This document shows, in pieces, positions 31,040-41,789 of a DNA stretch of 64,000 bases. The notes beneath the pieces are model-generated. The model worked only from the letters and a program-made list of their open reading frames with translations. It was not told the DNA's origin and did no database searches. Source of the DNA: Shinisaurus crocodilurus (Eukaryota > Chordata > Lepidosauria > Squamata > Shinisauridae); contig CM037888.1 in NCBI GenBank assembly GCA_021292165.1, forward strand, positions 27,703,140 to 27,767,139, written 5' to 3'. The number at the start of each line of letters is the position of its first letter. Within the stretch, counting starts at the first letter, position 1. A program made the translations under genes and the position numbers.

Positions 31040-31215
31040 GAGGGGGCAGAGCTCAGTAGTAGAGCAGTTGCTTTGCACGCAGAAGGTCCCAGGTTTGATC
31101 CCCAGCTTCTCTAGATAGGGCAGGACCCTGGAAGAGCTGCTGCCAGTCACAATAATAATGGGCTAGATGGACCCATAGTCCGACTCAGTATAAGGCAGCT
31201 TCCTATGTTCCTATG
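31040..31215 (+). mobile_element. tRNA-Ala-like SINE
   Basis: GGCAGAGCTCAGTAGTAGAG, GCACGCAGAAGGTCCCAGGT and TTGATCCCCAGC form the tRNA-Ala-like head. The body ends ACTCAGTATAAGGCAGCTTC and CTATGTTCCTATG. About 20 bases are lost in the middle relative to 21607-21802. Confidence 0.9.
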
Positions 31216-31229
31216 GACCTGCCCATCTT

Positions 31230-31615
31230 GTTCTTGCTGAGATTGCTGAATTTTTAAGGTCAATCTTGTTCCATTCCATTTCCACATAAGTCTGCATTTT
31301 TGTACACCTTTTTCCAAGTACCGTACTTCCCATGCCTGTATTGCCGTTTGTGGGCACGATGCTCAAATATATGCATTTTGTGCATATATTTATACGCACT
31401 TTCCCCTAACATGCACTTTTCTCTAACGTGCAGATTTTTGGTGCACATTTCCCCCCTGGTGAGCTGCATCACAAAGCTCATTTTAAAAAAGTGTGGATTT
31501 TGGTACACAGCGCTGTCTCAGCTCACTGAAAGGTTTGGGAGGGGTGAATTGGGAAAATCTGATTTCTTTAATTTTTTAAAAATGAAACCGATTTCTCACC
31601 CATCCCCAGTCCAAA
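31230..31615 (-). mobile_element. hAT-like MITE family 2
   Basis: On the minus strand it starts GGGGATGGGTGAGAAATCGG and continues through repeated GCACATT/ATGCA palindromic units. The right terminus is eroded and no duplication remains. Confidence 0.55.
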
Positions 31616-31950
31616 CATACCAACCCATCTTTGTCCTGGCCATCAGCTATAATGTCAAGCAGCTGCTCTCTCCTAGCAGGCAAAAACAGACACCCCCAGA
31701 GTAAACACAGCATAGCTGCTTTCATTAAGCTAGAGGCTGAAGTCACCAACCAGGGGAAGTAGGGATCAGTGTGAGGAGCAGGAATATTATGCAATGCATA
31801 AATCAGACTTCATGAGCATTTCCAGCTTCTTCCAGTTCTTCTGGACATTGTAGCCCTACGCAGACACTTAGCCTGATCACATGATGACTAAAAGTGGGAT
31901 GTTGATGTGGATGTGCAAGCCCTACCACCTTGATTGGGGAGGTCTGACGG
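31616..31950. other. Unassigned low-copy sequence
   Basis: No repeat family or exon was recognised. Confidence 0.4.
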
Positions 31951-31951
31951 G

Positions 31952-32407
31952 TGTGTGTGTGGCGTAACCCCACAATTCAGTTCCCTGGTGTATGTCTGCA
32001 TTTGTATGTTTAGTGTGTCTAGAATGTTGAACTGAGTGGGTGTGGTTTGTGATGTCTTGGAAAGGGTGGGGGGAGGAGTATATAAGGAGTGTTTGAGTGA
32101 TGTCAGAGTTAGTTAGTCGAGTTAAGGCAGTGAGTTGAGTGTTATGGGAGTGTGGAGTTGGGTTAGAGAGTTTTGGTGGTTGGAGTTAGTGTGATATGGG
32201 AGAGTGTTTGTAGGGTGTGGGGAGAGTTGGAAGTTTGTGAGTTAGGTTAGTTATAAAGTTGTAACCTTGGTGTAGTTTGCTGTTTATTTTCTGGAACTAA
32301 GATTTTGAGGATTAAAATAAACTTACTTTTATTTTGTTTGTTACCCAAATCCTACGTGTCAGCTTGGCGTTATTACCTGCTTTACTTTTAAATCTACACA
32401 CACACCT
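31952..32407 (+). mobile_element. Candidate solo LTR with TATA box and polyA signal
   Basis: A TG start (TGTGTGTGTGGCG) and inverse CA end (CTACACACACA) enclose a TATA box (GTATATAAGG at about 32079), a G/T-rich leader and AATAAA at about 32326, followed by a T/GT-rich stretch. That order is U3, R, U5. There is no flanking duplication and no internal genes. Confidence 0.5.
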
Positions 32408-33200
32408 TTGTACCCACAGCATCAAAAATTTAAGCTAGATCCTTAATATCCAGCATTAATCTTTTTCCCTCATTAGTAGGGGAAAGGTTTCATTTGACCC
32501 TCCCCTCAGGTTTTTAAGTGTTGATGCTTGGCCTGAGAAGGGTTTATGCGCCTGGTCCTAAAGTGTAAGGGACCGCGTCGTCGCAGGGGGTTCTAGTTGT
32601 GTTCATTTCTACATGAGTAGAAGCTTCTGCACAGTCGAGAACCATGCTAAAGCAGAGTCCCGGATTGTGTGGAGGTTTCTGCTCACTCACTTTGAAGTGA
32701 ATGCGAGTAGAAGCTCCCCCTTAACACAGGGCAGGCACGGACTGAGTGGGCAGGAATGGGGATCTCGAGGGGCATAACAGACAATAGGCCCACAATATAG
32801 GGACACGCGGCACGATTTGAGTTAGCTCTGATCGTTATCATTCAGCATAATTAATGATTTTTTCAAGATTAGAAAGGTGTTCTAAGCACATCTGCATTAC
32901 AGGCTTGAGGCAAGACCTAGCAAGAACTGTTGTTCTCAAATTAGCATTTCGGTAGGTTTTTGCATTTCAATCACTGTTACTACATTTCTTTGAAGCACAT
33001 GGGGGCTTGCTAGGGTCTGTAATATTCAGATTTAGAAGGGACCTCTCTCTCCAGCCTCGAGCAAAAGATCTTTCTGATTCGCAGCTCAATTGTTCAAATG
33101 CTAGTTTAACAAAAAAACAAAAATGAAAACGAAACAAAGCAACAAGAACAACACAATTATTCTTGGTCAAGCAAAGCTTCCTGGCTTTTTGTTGTGGCTG
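32408..33200. promoter_or_regulatory. Low-copy block, candidate conserved element in its second half
   Basis: 32408-32815 is unassigned. 32815-33170 has TTCAGCATAATTAATGAT and CATCTGCATTACAGGC and lacks repeat relatives. The regulatory call applies only to the second half and is inference. Confidence 0.25.
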
Positions 33201-33499
33201 CTTTTTCTTTTTTAATAAATAAATTTGGGGGAAATTGGGGAGACCCTTACTGATGAGCTGCAGGAGTTTTTGAGTGGCAGGGCTTGCATGTTCTTCGACA
33301 TCCCCTCTGCACTTTTAGCCCTCATGCGAGCAGACTGAACACTTGCATATGGCTCTTGTCCCTGATGGTAGGGAGCCTTTGGCCTTCCACAGGGTCCCAA
33401 AACAAGCAGGCAACAGGGATTCAGCCATTTCACATTCCTTGTAAGTGTGAGTTGTCTCTCAAGCAGCATAGTTTCTTCTGAGTGAAGTACATTTTAGCT

Positions 33500-33807
33500 A
33501 GAGCTGTGCACCAATGGCCTCTGAAAATTATCCACCCTATTTGTGCAGGGGCACCATTTCACTGAATTTCTCCAGTGGGAGGAGTAATTCTTCGATAGTT
33601 TGCCAGAGGTGGGACTCAGTGTTAGCAGCTTCTTTCTTTTTCGCTAAGATTTTTTTTGTTGTTGGTTGGTTGGTTTTGCTGATGCTACAAGTAGCAGCAA
33701 CAGCTGTGTTGGCAGACCAGTCATTATTTTGCATCTTCCACAATGCCCTAGACCTAGTGCCATTGCACTGGGGGGGGGATGTGTCGGAGGGGGGGATGGT
33801 GGCTTAC

Positions 33808-33839
<32 letters not shown>

Positions 33840-33960
33840 TGGCGAATATTCAGAGAAAATTCTGTGAAGTGGCATTCTTTTTCTAGGGAGGTGAGAAAAA
33901 GAAATATCTCAGAAATTTCCATAGAAAATGGTCTGCGGAGAAATTTTGACTAAGCTGCCA
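33500..33960 (+). mobile_element. GAGCTGTG-family repeat with internal (GT)n
   Basis: It starts TAGAGCTGTGCACCAATGGC and carries CACTGAATTTCTCCAG, GGTGGGACTCAG, GTAGCAGCAACAGCTGTGTT and GCGAATATTC. A GT microsatellite fills 33811-33839. It is the opposite-strand relative of 4480-4940. Confidence 0.6.
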
Positions 33961-34112
33961 AAATTTCTAGTTTTTAGTCTTGTTCTTGCCTGTCTTTCAT
34001 GCATGTACAAGCCAAAACAAAAATTAAAATACTTACAGTGCCTTAAACTGAGTTAGACCATTTGTGCATCTGCCCTAGTACTGGCTACTCCAACTGGCAG
34101 CTGCTCTACTAG

Positions 34113-34244
34113 GGGTTGGAACCAGATTTAATCATACACAGAGTAGACACACTGAAATCACTGGGACTTCAGGTAATCATAACTAAAAGACCCTATCAAT
34201 TTCAATGGGTCTTCTCTAAGTATGACTATACCTGGATCCAACCC
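34113..34244. mobile_element. Palindromic MITE, Harbinger-like
   Basis: The ends are GGGTTGGAACCAGATTTA and the inverse TACCTGGATCCAACCC. The arms carry ATACACAGAGTAGAC against GTCTTCTCTAAGTATGAC. Flanks are TAG and TAA, a 2-of-3 match to a TWA target. The element at 55473 is a close relative. Confidence 0.65.
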
Positions 34245-34252
34245 TAAGGTCA

Positions 34253-35820
34253 AGTGATGCAGGAGACGCCAGAGGGAGTGAGGTGGAGCAAAACACACCC
34301 CCTCCCCCATCAGCTACCCGACTGTTACCTCATCTCAAGCCCACCCACTCCTAAATGTTGTAGGAAAAATGAAATAGGTTTTCCATTATTATTATTTGGG
34401 CTGCAATCACATCCCCCAGTGTACTTCTCATTGCACAAAATTACAGGGAATTAGACCCACACTGTAGCCCTTTAAGGACATTGTCATTTGTGCAGTAGGA
34501 AACAATGTCCCTAAATTTCAGCCACTGCTCATTTGGGGCTAAACCCAACATTGCACTAATGGTGTTTCCTTTCCCCTCCCCCCCTGAAGCCCCCATACAC
34601 ATGCCCTCCAAATCTGCTCCAGAGGGTACCACAATCCTCCAGAGAAGATTTGGAGGGTAAGTGAGGGGCTGCACAGAGAAGGAACTCAATCCACCAGCAA
34701 TGTCCATTCCGCTGGTGGAAGGACACCATTGGCTACGACCCATTCAAGTTTTGGGGGTTTTTTTTGTTTTTGTTTTGTTTTCTGTACACAAAACATGTCT
34801 GGGACAAAACATCCCAAGACACCAACTGAATGTTGCATATGGAGAAATTGTTTGTTGGGGCCAAAAAAATGTGTTGGGGTAACAATCTTCCAAGAAAAAA
34901 AATATCACTGAGTGATGGAAATTTAAGTACCCAGACTTTTCTTTTTGACCCCTACCCCCACCTCAGTTCCAATAATAAGGTAAAAGTCATCCTCCAAATC
35001 CATTTGTGAAAGATTTTTTTGTTTCGTTTCATTTTTTTAATCACTCTGGTTGAGGACTGATCGGGGGGGGAACAGTTTTCGGGATTCTGGAGTAGAGAAG
35101 GCACCCTGCAGGCCTAGATTTGGGTATGTCTGGTACTTCTTTAGCCTACCTCTGACAAGGACCAACAAAAGAAACCACAGAAGAAGCTAGTAAAAGCAAA
35201 AGAAGAAAGCCAAGTGGGATGTTCAGTTTATTCACTGGGTTAATAAGTAGTGATGACCAAGTCATGAGAAGCAAAACATCCTTTTGCTGCCTTAAAAAAG
35301 TTTTCCCTTGTAGTCATACTGTAAAGTTGATAATCCTGTAGGAGTGCATGGAATTAATTAATGCTACATTTAAAAGGGCTATTAAGGGGGACTTCCACTC
35401 CTTTACTGTCTGAAGGCTATTTCTCACAGTTGTTATTTATTAGGCTCAAGTTGTAAAATGGTCTGTAAGAATTACAGAAGGGTGAGCCGATTAGCAATTG
35501 GCATGGTGGGTGTTCAAGCATTCAGCAGATCCAGATCGAAAAGGTGTGGCTGGAGGGCAGTGAGAGAATCCCAACCCACTGAAAAGAAAGGGCCATTGAC
35601 GAAAAAAAAGTTTCCTATCCATTTATATATATTTATTGGGAAGGGGAAAGAAATTACAGATACTTTTGGAACAATGTGCTTACCCCAAGGGGCATGTCAT
35701 ATATATTAATCAATGTTCGTGTTGTACTTCAGGTTTATAAGATTAATGATGGTCAGGCCCTCTGAAAAGCCTCTGTTCTTCTTCTTCTTTTTTTTTTTTG
35801 GTACATCTCTAACTGTTGTA
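34253..35820. other. Unassigned sequence
   Basis: A long low-copy stretch with A/T and G runs (for example 35062-35072). I see no exon, RNA gene or clear repeat family. Short open frames have no domain. Confidence 0.4.
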
Positions 35821-35829
35821 CATTTTTGT

Positions 35830-36176
35830 TGATTTACAGTGCCATCCAATGTGGTGGTCCGTAACCCTCCAAACTCATAGTTCAGGTGTGGATTTGCACA
35901 AAATTGTTGTTTTTGTGCAAAACAGCGCCCGAAAAGCACATGGTTTAGCACAATTTGCACAAATCACACGAAACCGTGTGCTTTTCAGGTGCCACTTTGC
36001 ACAAAAATGGCCATTGAAGTCACAATCCATGTTACAGATAGAAGTCCACAAGCTAGCTTGACTCGCACTGCAGTGCGTCGGCACCAGTGTATGGCTAACA
36101 ACACTGGGGGCTGAAGCATGAAAATCTGATGGATTTTCATCCTCCCAACAAATTCCTCACACATCCCTAATTTTAA
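35830..36176. mobile_element. Palindromic hAT-like element
   Basis: GGATTTGCACAAAATTGTTG, then GAAAAGCACATGG, pairs with ACCGTGTGCTTTTC and ACTTTGCACAAAAATGG. It ends CACATCCCTAA. A shared leader, CCAATGTGGTGGTCCGTAAC, also occurs near 54493. No duplication was found. Confidence 0.5.
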
Positions 36177-36339
36177 CAATGCTTCATTACTTAATTGTAT
36201 AATAAATTTGGGAAGTGGTACAGCCTCAACAAAGGATGAATTGCTTACCAATGATGAGTCATGATGGTTGTCACTATGGTTGTCATCACATTGAAGCTGA
36301 GCCTGAGGTAAAGTCTTTTTCTCTTCCACAAGAAAATAC

Positions 36340-36465
36340 CCATAGAGTGCAATTCTATGCATGTTTAGACAGAAAAAAAGTCCTACAACTCTCAGCATTC
36401 CCCAGGCAGCATGGCTGACTGGGGAATGCTGGGAGTTGTAGAACATTTTCTGTCTAAATCGAGCC
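36340..36465. mobile_element. Palindromic MITE (GGGTGCAATCC family)
   Basis: GCATGTTTAGACAGAAAAAA and GTCCTACAACTCTCAGCATT pair with GAATGCTGGGAGTTGTAGAA and TTTTCTGTCTAAAT. The outer right end is lost. Confidence 0.75.
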
Positions 36466-36669
36466 AGCTAATGCAAATGGTGTTGCACCAGAGGTCCCAA
36501 ATGCTAGCGCAACATCATTTGCGTTAGCAGAAGGACACAGTAGGATACTGCCCTCTGTATTGAGAGATTTTTTTTTGTGCTGTTGAGAGAATTTGTTAAT
36601 TAGTTCTTACTTGTAACACCGCAATGCAACTCGGAAGTGAAAATTGAAAGGGTTTATGTTATTCAGGCA

Positions 36670-37135
36670 CAGGGATGTTGAAGAGTCCTTGGGCTCGAGT
36701 CACGAGTCGAGTCACGAGTCTTTGGACTCGAGTCTCGAGTCCGAGTCCGAGTCCTTGGTCCAAAATGGTGACTCACGAGTCCCGAGTCCCGAGTCACTCC
36801 CAAAACTGACTCCACGAGTCCCTATTAAAATCAATGGGGTTTTCCCCCAACAAAATAAGGCTGCTTCAGATGTGTGGCTTAAATAAATTCTAGGCACAAG
36901 TGTGCCTTTTTATTTCAAAACTCTGCAACTGATTTTGGCAAGAACAGACCAGGCAGACAAACCCAAAATAACCAGGCAGGCAGAGGAGGCAGGGAACCCC
37001 AAAGCAGGCAGGCAGAGGCCTTTGTCTTGGACAATTCAAACTGTGGAACTGGTTAAGAAGAGACCAGGCAGGCAGAGGAGGCTGGGAACCCCAAACAGGC
37101 AGGCAGAGGCAGCCAAAACTGAAATGTCTGACCCT
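36670..37135 (+). mobile_element. Truncated copy of the 691-bp CGAGTC hAT element
   Basis: It begins CAGGGATGTTGAAGAGTCC and tracks 59632-60075 closely: CGAGTC repeats, CCTATTAAAATCAATGGGG, GCACAAGTGTGCC and CAGGCAGGCAGAGG. It diverges after AAATGTCTGA, so the right end is missing and no duplication can be tested. Confidence 0.85.
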
Positions 37136-37179
37136 AACCCCCCACAACAACACATCAATCATTTGAAATTCTATTTAAT

Positions 37180-37315
37180 TGTAACTGGTATATTTAAATT
37201 TGTTTTGTATTTAATATGATTTTATTAAGATGATGGTTGCATTGTTTTATGCTGTAAGCCACCTTGTGAAGACTGATCTTCAAAGGTGGCTAAGAAACGG
37301 ATTCATTATCAATAA
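37180..37315 (+). mobile_element. LINE 3'-end fragment
   Basis: An AT-rich stretch, then GCTGTAAGCCACCTTGTG and AACGGATTCATTATCAATAA. The form matches an L2-like 3' end. No coding part remains. Confidence 0.4.
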
Positions 37316-37362
37316 AACAGTAAAGTCAATCCCACTATGTTCAGTGGAGCTCAAGTAAGGGT

Positions 37363-37478
37363 ACAATCCTATGCATGTTTACACAGGAAAAAGTCCTACA
37401 ACTCCCAGTATGCCCCAGCCAGCTATGCTGGGAGGTATCAAACTTTTTTCTGTCTAAACATGCATAGGATTGCTTGTA
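37363..37478. mobile_element. Palindromic MITE (GGGTGCAATCC family)
   Basis: It starts after TAA with GGGTACAATCCTATGCATG and ends CTAAACATGCATAGGATTGC. The right flank is eroded. The 5S SINE begins two bases later. Confidence 0.8.
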
Positions 37479-37479
37479 T

Positions 37480-37648
37480 AGGCCTGTGGTTCACGCTGGC
37501 TCAGCTTGTCTGAGCGTGGAAAGCTAAGCAGGGTCAGGCCTGGTTATTACTTGGATGGGAGACCCCTCCTCTAGTTTCCTGCATTGAGCAGGGGGTTGGA
37601 CTCGATGGCCTTGTAGGCCCCTTCCAACTCTATGATCTATGCATCTAT
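37480..37648 (+). mobile_element. 5S-rRNA-derived SINE with CR1-like tail
   Basis: GGCCTGTGGTTCACGCTGG, GAAAGCTAAGCAGGGTCAGG, TATTACTTGGATGGGAGACC, then GGGGGTTGGACTCGATGGCC and TTCCAACTCTATGATCTATG. The Pol III boxes are better kept than in the 3719 copy. Confidence 0.9.
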
Positions 37649-37649
37649 A

Positions 37650-38480
37650 CCCAACGTGTGTTTAGGACAGCACTATCAGTCTCATTAAAAGTATCCAACT
37701 TCTTGTGGACAAGGCTTTAAGAAGATTCAGGATTTGATCTCAATGACAGGGGAATGGGCCTGGAATATCGTGGAGGGGGCAGATGCAACAGCAGCCCCCT
37801 ATAGCTACAGAGCAGGAACCAACTCAGCTGGAACAGCATTCTGATGAAGGCAATATGAGAGGATATGACAGTTCTTCCCAGTGGCGGTATATTTCTGTCA
37901 GTCCCTATTCACAGAGAGCAGTCATCCTTTGGTATTGCTTCACCAAGCAATGATCAGGTACTTGGGCTTCTTTCAGCTCTCATTCTTGCTTGAAAGAAAG
38001 TGGAGGGTGCATAGCCACGTTTGCTCAAACTCATCCCTTGTTAGCTTTGCTTCTCCGCTTCTTCCCTCCCTTCATTGTCTCCCCCACTGTCAACATTTAA
38101 ACAACAGCCTCTTTGAGGCAAAGACCTGTCCTGGTTACTTCCATGCATTTGTCAAGCATCATGTGCAGTGATCACCATATAGACTGAATAACATGCATGT
38201 GTGAACTCAGTGTGCTCTGATTCCCCAAATTAGCACTATACCATGGCACTCTTCTGATGATTTTTGCAGTTCCTGCATCTTCCTAAGGCTTCCATCCTAT
38301 CCATGCCCAGGAATAAGCCCCATGGATCACAGGTGGACTTATACCTATGCACGGGGCCATGCTGGAAGAATCCATACGGTTGATGACACAGCATTTTCAA
38401 ACTAGGGGTGTGTACTACTAGAGCATTTCCATATCATGAAATCTTATTGTGGGAAGCAACTGCAGATAAGGTGCCTTACT
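37650..38480. other. Unassigned low-copy sequence
   Basis: 38295-38375 has GGAATAAGCCCCATGGATC and may be a decayed CAATCCT-type MITE. The rest is not recognised. Confidence 0.4.
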
Positions 38481-38489
38481 GATTTAAAT

Positions 38490-38905
38490 TTAACTTTAAC
38501 AAGAAAGATTTTGGGGTTGTGGTGGACAGCCCAATGAAAATGTCAACCCAGTGTGTGGCTGCAGTCAAAAAGGGCAAACTCCATGTTAGGCATAATTAGG
38601 AAAGGAATTGAAAATAAAATTGCCAATATCATGCTGCCCTTAAACAAATCTATGGTGCGACCACACTTAGAGTACTGTGGTTACCACACCTAAAAAAGGA
38701 TATTGTAGAGTTGGACAAAGTGCAGAACAGGGCAACTAAAATGATCAAGGGTCTGGAGCAACTCCCGTACAAGGAAAGGTTACAGCAGCTAGGATTTCTT
38801 TAGCTTAGAAAAAAAGGCGAGTAAGGGGAGACATGATAGAGATGTACAGAATTATGCCTGGTGTGGAGAAAGTGGATCGTGAGACATTTTTCTCCCTCTC
38901 TCATA
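38490..38905 (+). pseudogene. CR1-type LINE ORF2, RT C-terminal region
   Basis: With frameshifts it encodes AVKKGKLHVRHN-like and then IRKGIENKIANIMLPLNKSM, VRPHLEYCGYH and ATKMIKGLEQLPYKERLQQL, with GRHDRDVQNYAW after another shift. This is the CR1 thumb/connection region (IRKG...LPLY..LVRPHLEYC, RATKMI.GLEHL.YEERL). At least two stops or shifts make it dead. Confidence 0.85.
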
Positions 38906-39616
38906 AGACTGGAACCCAGTGGGGTCATCCCATGAAGCTGATTGGGTCATCCAATTAAGTTAGACTTTAAGGGGTCATGAGACCGTTGGTTGTTTTTCAA
39001 GGCCACCCATTGAGCTTCATAACTGAGGTGTGGATTTGAAGCAAGCTCTTGGACACCCAACCCCACAGCTGGAGCGTTGCAGCATAGGGCCAGTTTTTAC
39101 CTGCTTGGTGTACATGTTCTGATATTCAAGGGCAGTTCTAAACAACTGGAAAAGGAAAGGCACGGAGGTGTTATCTGAGAGAGGAGGAAAAAAGGTTTTC
39201 CAGGAGTTAAGCAAAGTTGAATTCCTGCAGACACAACCCAAGACATGGTCTGCCTTGAGTTTCTGCCCTCTGTGCTGGATCCCTGTAATTCATTATACTG
39301 AGAAAGAAAGCCCACACACTAAATAAGCTTCAGCTGGCAGTGGAGGTGGTGGTGGTGGCTGCTAATGAGGGAAAATGGAAAGAACAATCAGCTTAATTGG
39401 CATGCATGGGAGGCAGGATGGAGGGAGGAGATGGCGACGTTTTCCAGCAGTGCACTGGAAACAGCCCTCGAAGAGGAATTAAGAGTTGAAGCAAATTTGT
39501 CATCACCATTCCTCTTCAAAATACTCCTCCACACATTTTCACCTTCAGATATTTGCCGTTATTATTATTATTACTATCATCACCATCCCAATGGGACAAA
39601 GGAGAACTTGGAGGCC
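38906..39616. other. Unassigned sequence
   Basis: It contains GAAGCTGATTGGGTCATCC, repeated loosely at 38935-39015, and a GGT run at 39342-39358. No family or exon was recognised. Confidence 0.4.
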
Positions 39617-40037
39617 TAGCGATGTACACATACCTGTTGGGGTGCTCGCCTTGTGCTTGGCGAGCACCCCTGCCGCTCGACTCCTTGCAGTGGTGACATG
39701 AGGCTCCCGGCGGACTTTCCCAGGACCCGGAAGTGACGTGATGGGTCCTGCTGCTGTTCCATGAACGGAGGCGACGAGACGCTGACGCTGCTTTTTTCAG
39801 GTAAATATCATAGAAAACCACCTTAAAACGGCTGCACGGCCATTTTAAGGTGGTTTTCTGTGGTATTTACGCCAAAACCGCAGCACCGGGGACCCAGAAG
39901 TTCCTCTCCCCGGCTCCTCTCCAGGGATATGTGCCGAGCCGGGGAGAAGGTAAATGCCACGGGGCTCGGGGGGGGGGGTCGAGTGAGGGCAAGTTGGCCC
40001 CCGCCTCCACCCCGATCGAGATTCGCAGACATCCCTA
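39617..40037. mobile_element. GC-rich hAT-like palindromic element
   Basis: It starts TAGCGATGTACACATACC and ends GCAGACATCCCTA. A short inverted pair (GGTGCTCGCC / GGCGAGCACC) and a main hairpin at 39801-39870 (AAAACCACCTTAAAACGG against GGCCATTTTAAGGTGGTTTT) are clear. CCGGAAGTGACGTGA lies at 39727-39741. Flanks share TTGGAG but not at the right offset for an 8-bp duplication. Confidence 0.6.
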
Positions 40038-40194
40038 CAAGTTGGAGCTATGGAGAAGCTGTTTCCTACTGAGTCGCACCATTGCTCCTTCTAGCCTCAT
40101 GTTGCCTACACAAACTGACAGTGGCTCTCCATAGTTCAAGATGGGTTGCTCACCCCACCCCACCTTCCACCCTGGCCCTACTGCCTGACATTGT

Positions 40195-40300
40195 TTGTTT
40201 ATTTATTTATTTACAGTATTTGCATACCGCTCTATATCTATGTAGATTCCAGAGCGGTGAACAATAAAAAGATAAAAACAGATAAAAGAAACAAACAGAA
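40195..40300 (-). mobile_element. LINE 3'-end fragment
   Basis: ATTTATTTATTTATTTACAG followed by CATACCGCTCTATATCTATG and CAGAGCGGTGAACAATAAAA, an inverted LINE-type 3' end. Confidence 0.5.
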
Positions 40301-40371
40301 TACATTTAACTGGAGATATCAAGAAAGGATGGAGGCATTGGTCTATTTCACTTGGTGTCAGTTTCACTCAT

Positions 40372-40512
40372 GGCGTGGAAAGCTAAGCAGGGTCAGGCCT
40401 GGTTATTACTTGGATGGGAGAGCCCTCCTCTAGTTTCCTGCACTGAGCAGGGGGTTGGGCTTGATGGCCTTGTAGTCCCCTTCCAACTCTATGATGCTAT
40501 GAATCCTATGAA
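40372..40512 (+). mobile_element. 5S-derived SINE, 5'-truncated
   Basis: It starts at about GCGTGGAAAGCTAAGCAGGG, keeps TATTACTTGGATGGGAGAGC and the GGGGTTGGGCTTGATGGCC tail with ATGAATCCTATG repeats. The upstream part of the 5S head is absent. Confidence 0.87.
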
Positions 40513-40700
40513 TCCTATAAGCCCACTCTGACCTGCTTTTGCATCAATCTGCAATTAAAAAAACAAAACGAACAAAGAAAGAAAAACACATTGCTTTTAA
40601 TGTATATCCCTCCCCCCCACACACACAAGATACACATTTTTGTATGCATACTAATCTAAAATATGCATTTTGTTCTGGGTTTTTTGAGCCAAGAACAGTA

Positions 40701-41099
40701 CAGGCAGTCCCCGAATTAAGAACGTCCAGCTTACAGACAACCCATACTTGAGAACGGACTTCCCCGGCGCTACGTTGTTTATGTAGAGTACATAGCGTCA
40801 GGGCTTTTTTTCTGGTGGAACTCACCGGAACTGAGTTCCAGCACCTTTTCTTCTATTAATTGCATTACAATTTAATCGCCATCTACTCCCGAGGAAATGT
40901 AATCCAAGAGTTCCGGTACCTTTTTCTCCAGAAAAAAAGCACTGCATAGCGTAGTATGCTCTGCAATTTGCGTAATTTATGCAATATGCGTAAATGCCAA
41001 TTTTAACATATAGAACACTATGCTGTTCCAACTTACATACAAATTTGACTTAAAGACATTCTTAAGAACGGAAGTTGTTCGTAACCTGGGGACTGCCTG
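40701..41099. mobile_element. Tigger-like element with hAT insertion
   Basis: The ends are CAGGCAGTCCCCGAATTAAG and the inverse AACCTGGGGACTGCCTG, flanked by TA at 40699-40700 and 41100-41101. Subterminal AAGAACG and TTACAGAC/ACTTACATAC motifs are Tigger-like. Its core (GGCGCTACGTTGTTTATGTA, GCAATTTGCGTAATTTATGC) resembles that of the 19772 and 54973 elements, whose ends are different. Confidence 0.83.
40799..40944. mobile_element. hAT-type MITE nested in the Tigger-like element
   Basis: The ends are CAGGGCTTTTTTTCTGGTGG and TCTCCAGAAAAAAAGCACTG. The 146-bp element is flanked by CATAGCGT at 40791-40798 and 40945-40952, identical. The central ACTGAGTTCCAGCACC mirrors AAGAGTTCCGGTACC imperfectly. 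Confidence 0.92.
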
Positions 41100-41101
41100 T
41101 A

Positions 41102-41789
41102 CTGCAAAATTCAGAGAAGTGTGATGGATGGAAAACTGTGTTCTGATCCGCATATTATTCTAGGAAGTGTGAATCAGGTCATTTCACTTTAAAATGTAGA
41201 CTGAACCAAATCGTCAGATATGCCTACGTATAAGGACAAAATCTGGAACCTTGGATATGCAAGCTCATGCTCTATTGCCCCATCTCTAATTTTCTGTCCA
41301 TACCCTGAATATATATTGCATCAGGGGTCTTCAACCTTTTTGGGTTGGTGGGCGCATTTGGAATTTTCAGGGAGCGTCATGTGTGCTGTGTGACACATAT
41401 TAGTTGTGTGTGACACATTCTTGCTGTGTGACACACACGGGGGGGGGTGCGTGCTAACAAAATGATTGCCATGGTGGGTGTGACCAGTCATATTAAAAAA
41501 AAATATCACAGAATGGCAAACTAATGAGGCTAAAACACAAGTTATGTGCCCAAGAAATTGAATATATGGACAGACATGGGCTTTGAGCCACAAAACACCC
41601 ACTCCTATGAACTCTAAGTCCTCTCTAATTCAAGATTACATGCCCACCAGGTGCCCTCTCTCTCCCTCTCATCCCACACTCCCAGCACCCAAGATTAAAT
41701 CCCCCCACACTCCCAGCACACAAGATCCACTAACCCCAGAGTCTAGAGATGAAAAGAACCAGTGAATTTTGAGGTTGCCAAAATTCTCA
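41102..41789. other. Mostly unassigned, with a hAT-like left end at 41322
   Basis: CAGGGGTCTTCAACCTTTTT at 41322 is a common hAT start, but I find no matching end or repeat of the flank TATTGCAT. Tandem TGTGTGACACA units follow at about 41380-41430, and a CACACTCCCAGCAC direct repeat occurs at about 41675-41720. Confidence 0.4.

Noticed and set aside
36902..37219. Conserved protein frame shared with 59850-60233
   Set aside because: The two frames are alike because both lie in copies of the same hAT element. The peptide has no transposase feature and the similarity is at the DNA level.
39617..40037. 8-bp target duplication around the GC-rich palindromic element
   Set aside because: Both flanks contain TTGGAG, but at offsets that do not fit the ends, so I do not count it as a duplication.
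41322..41600. Complete hAT element starting CAGGGGTCTTCAACC
   Set aside because: I found a left end but no matching right end and no second copy of the flank TATTGCAT.
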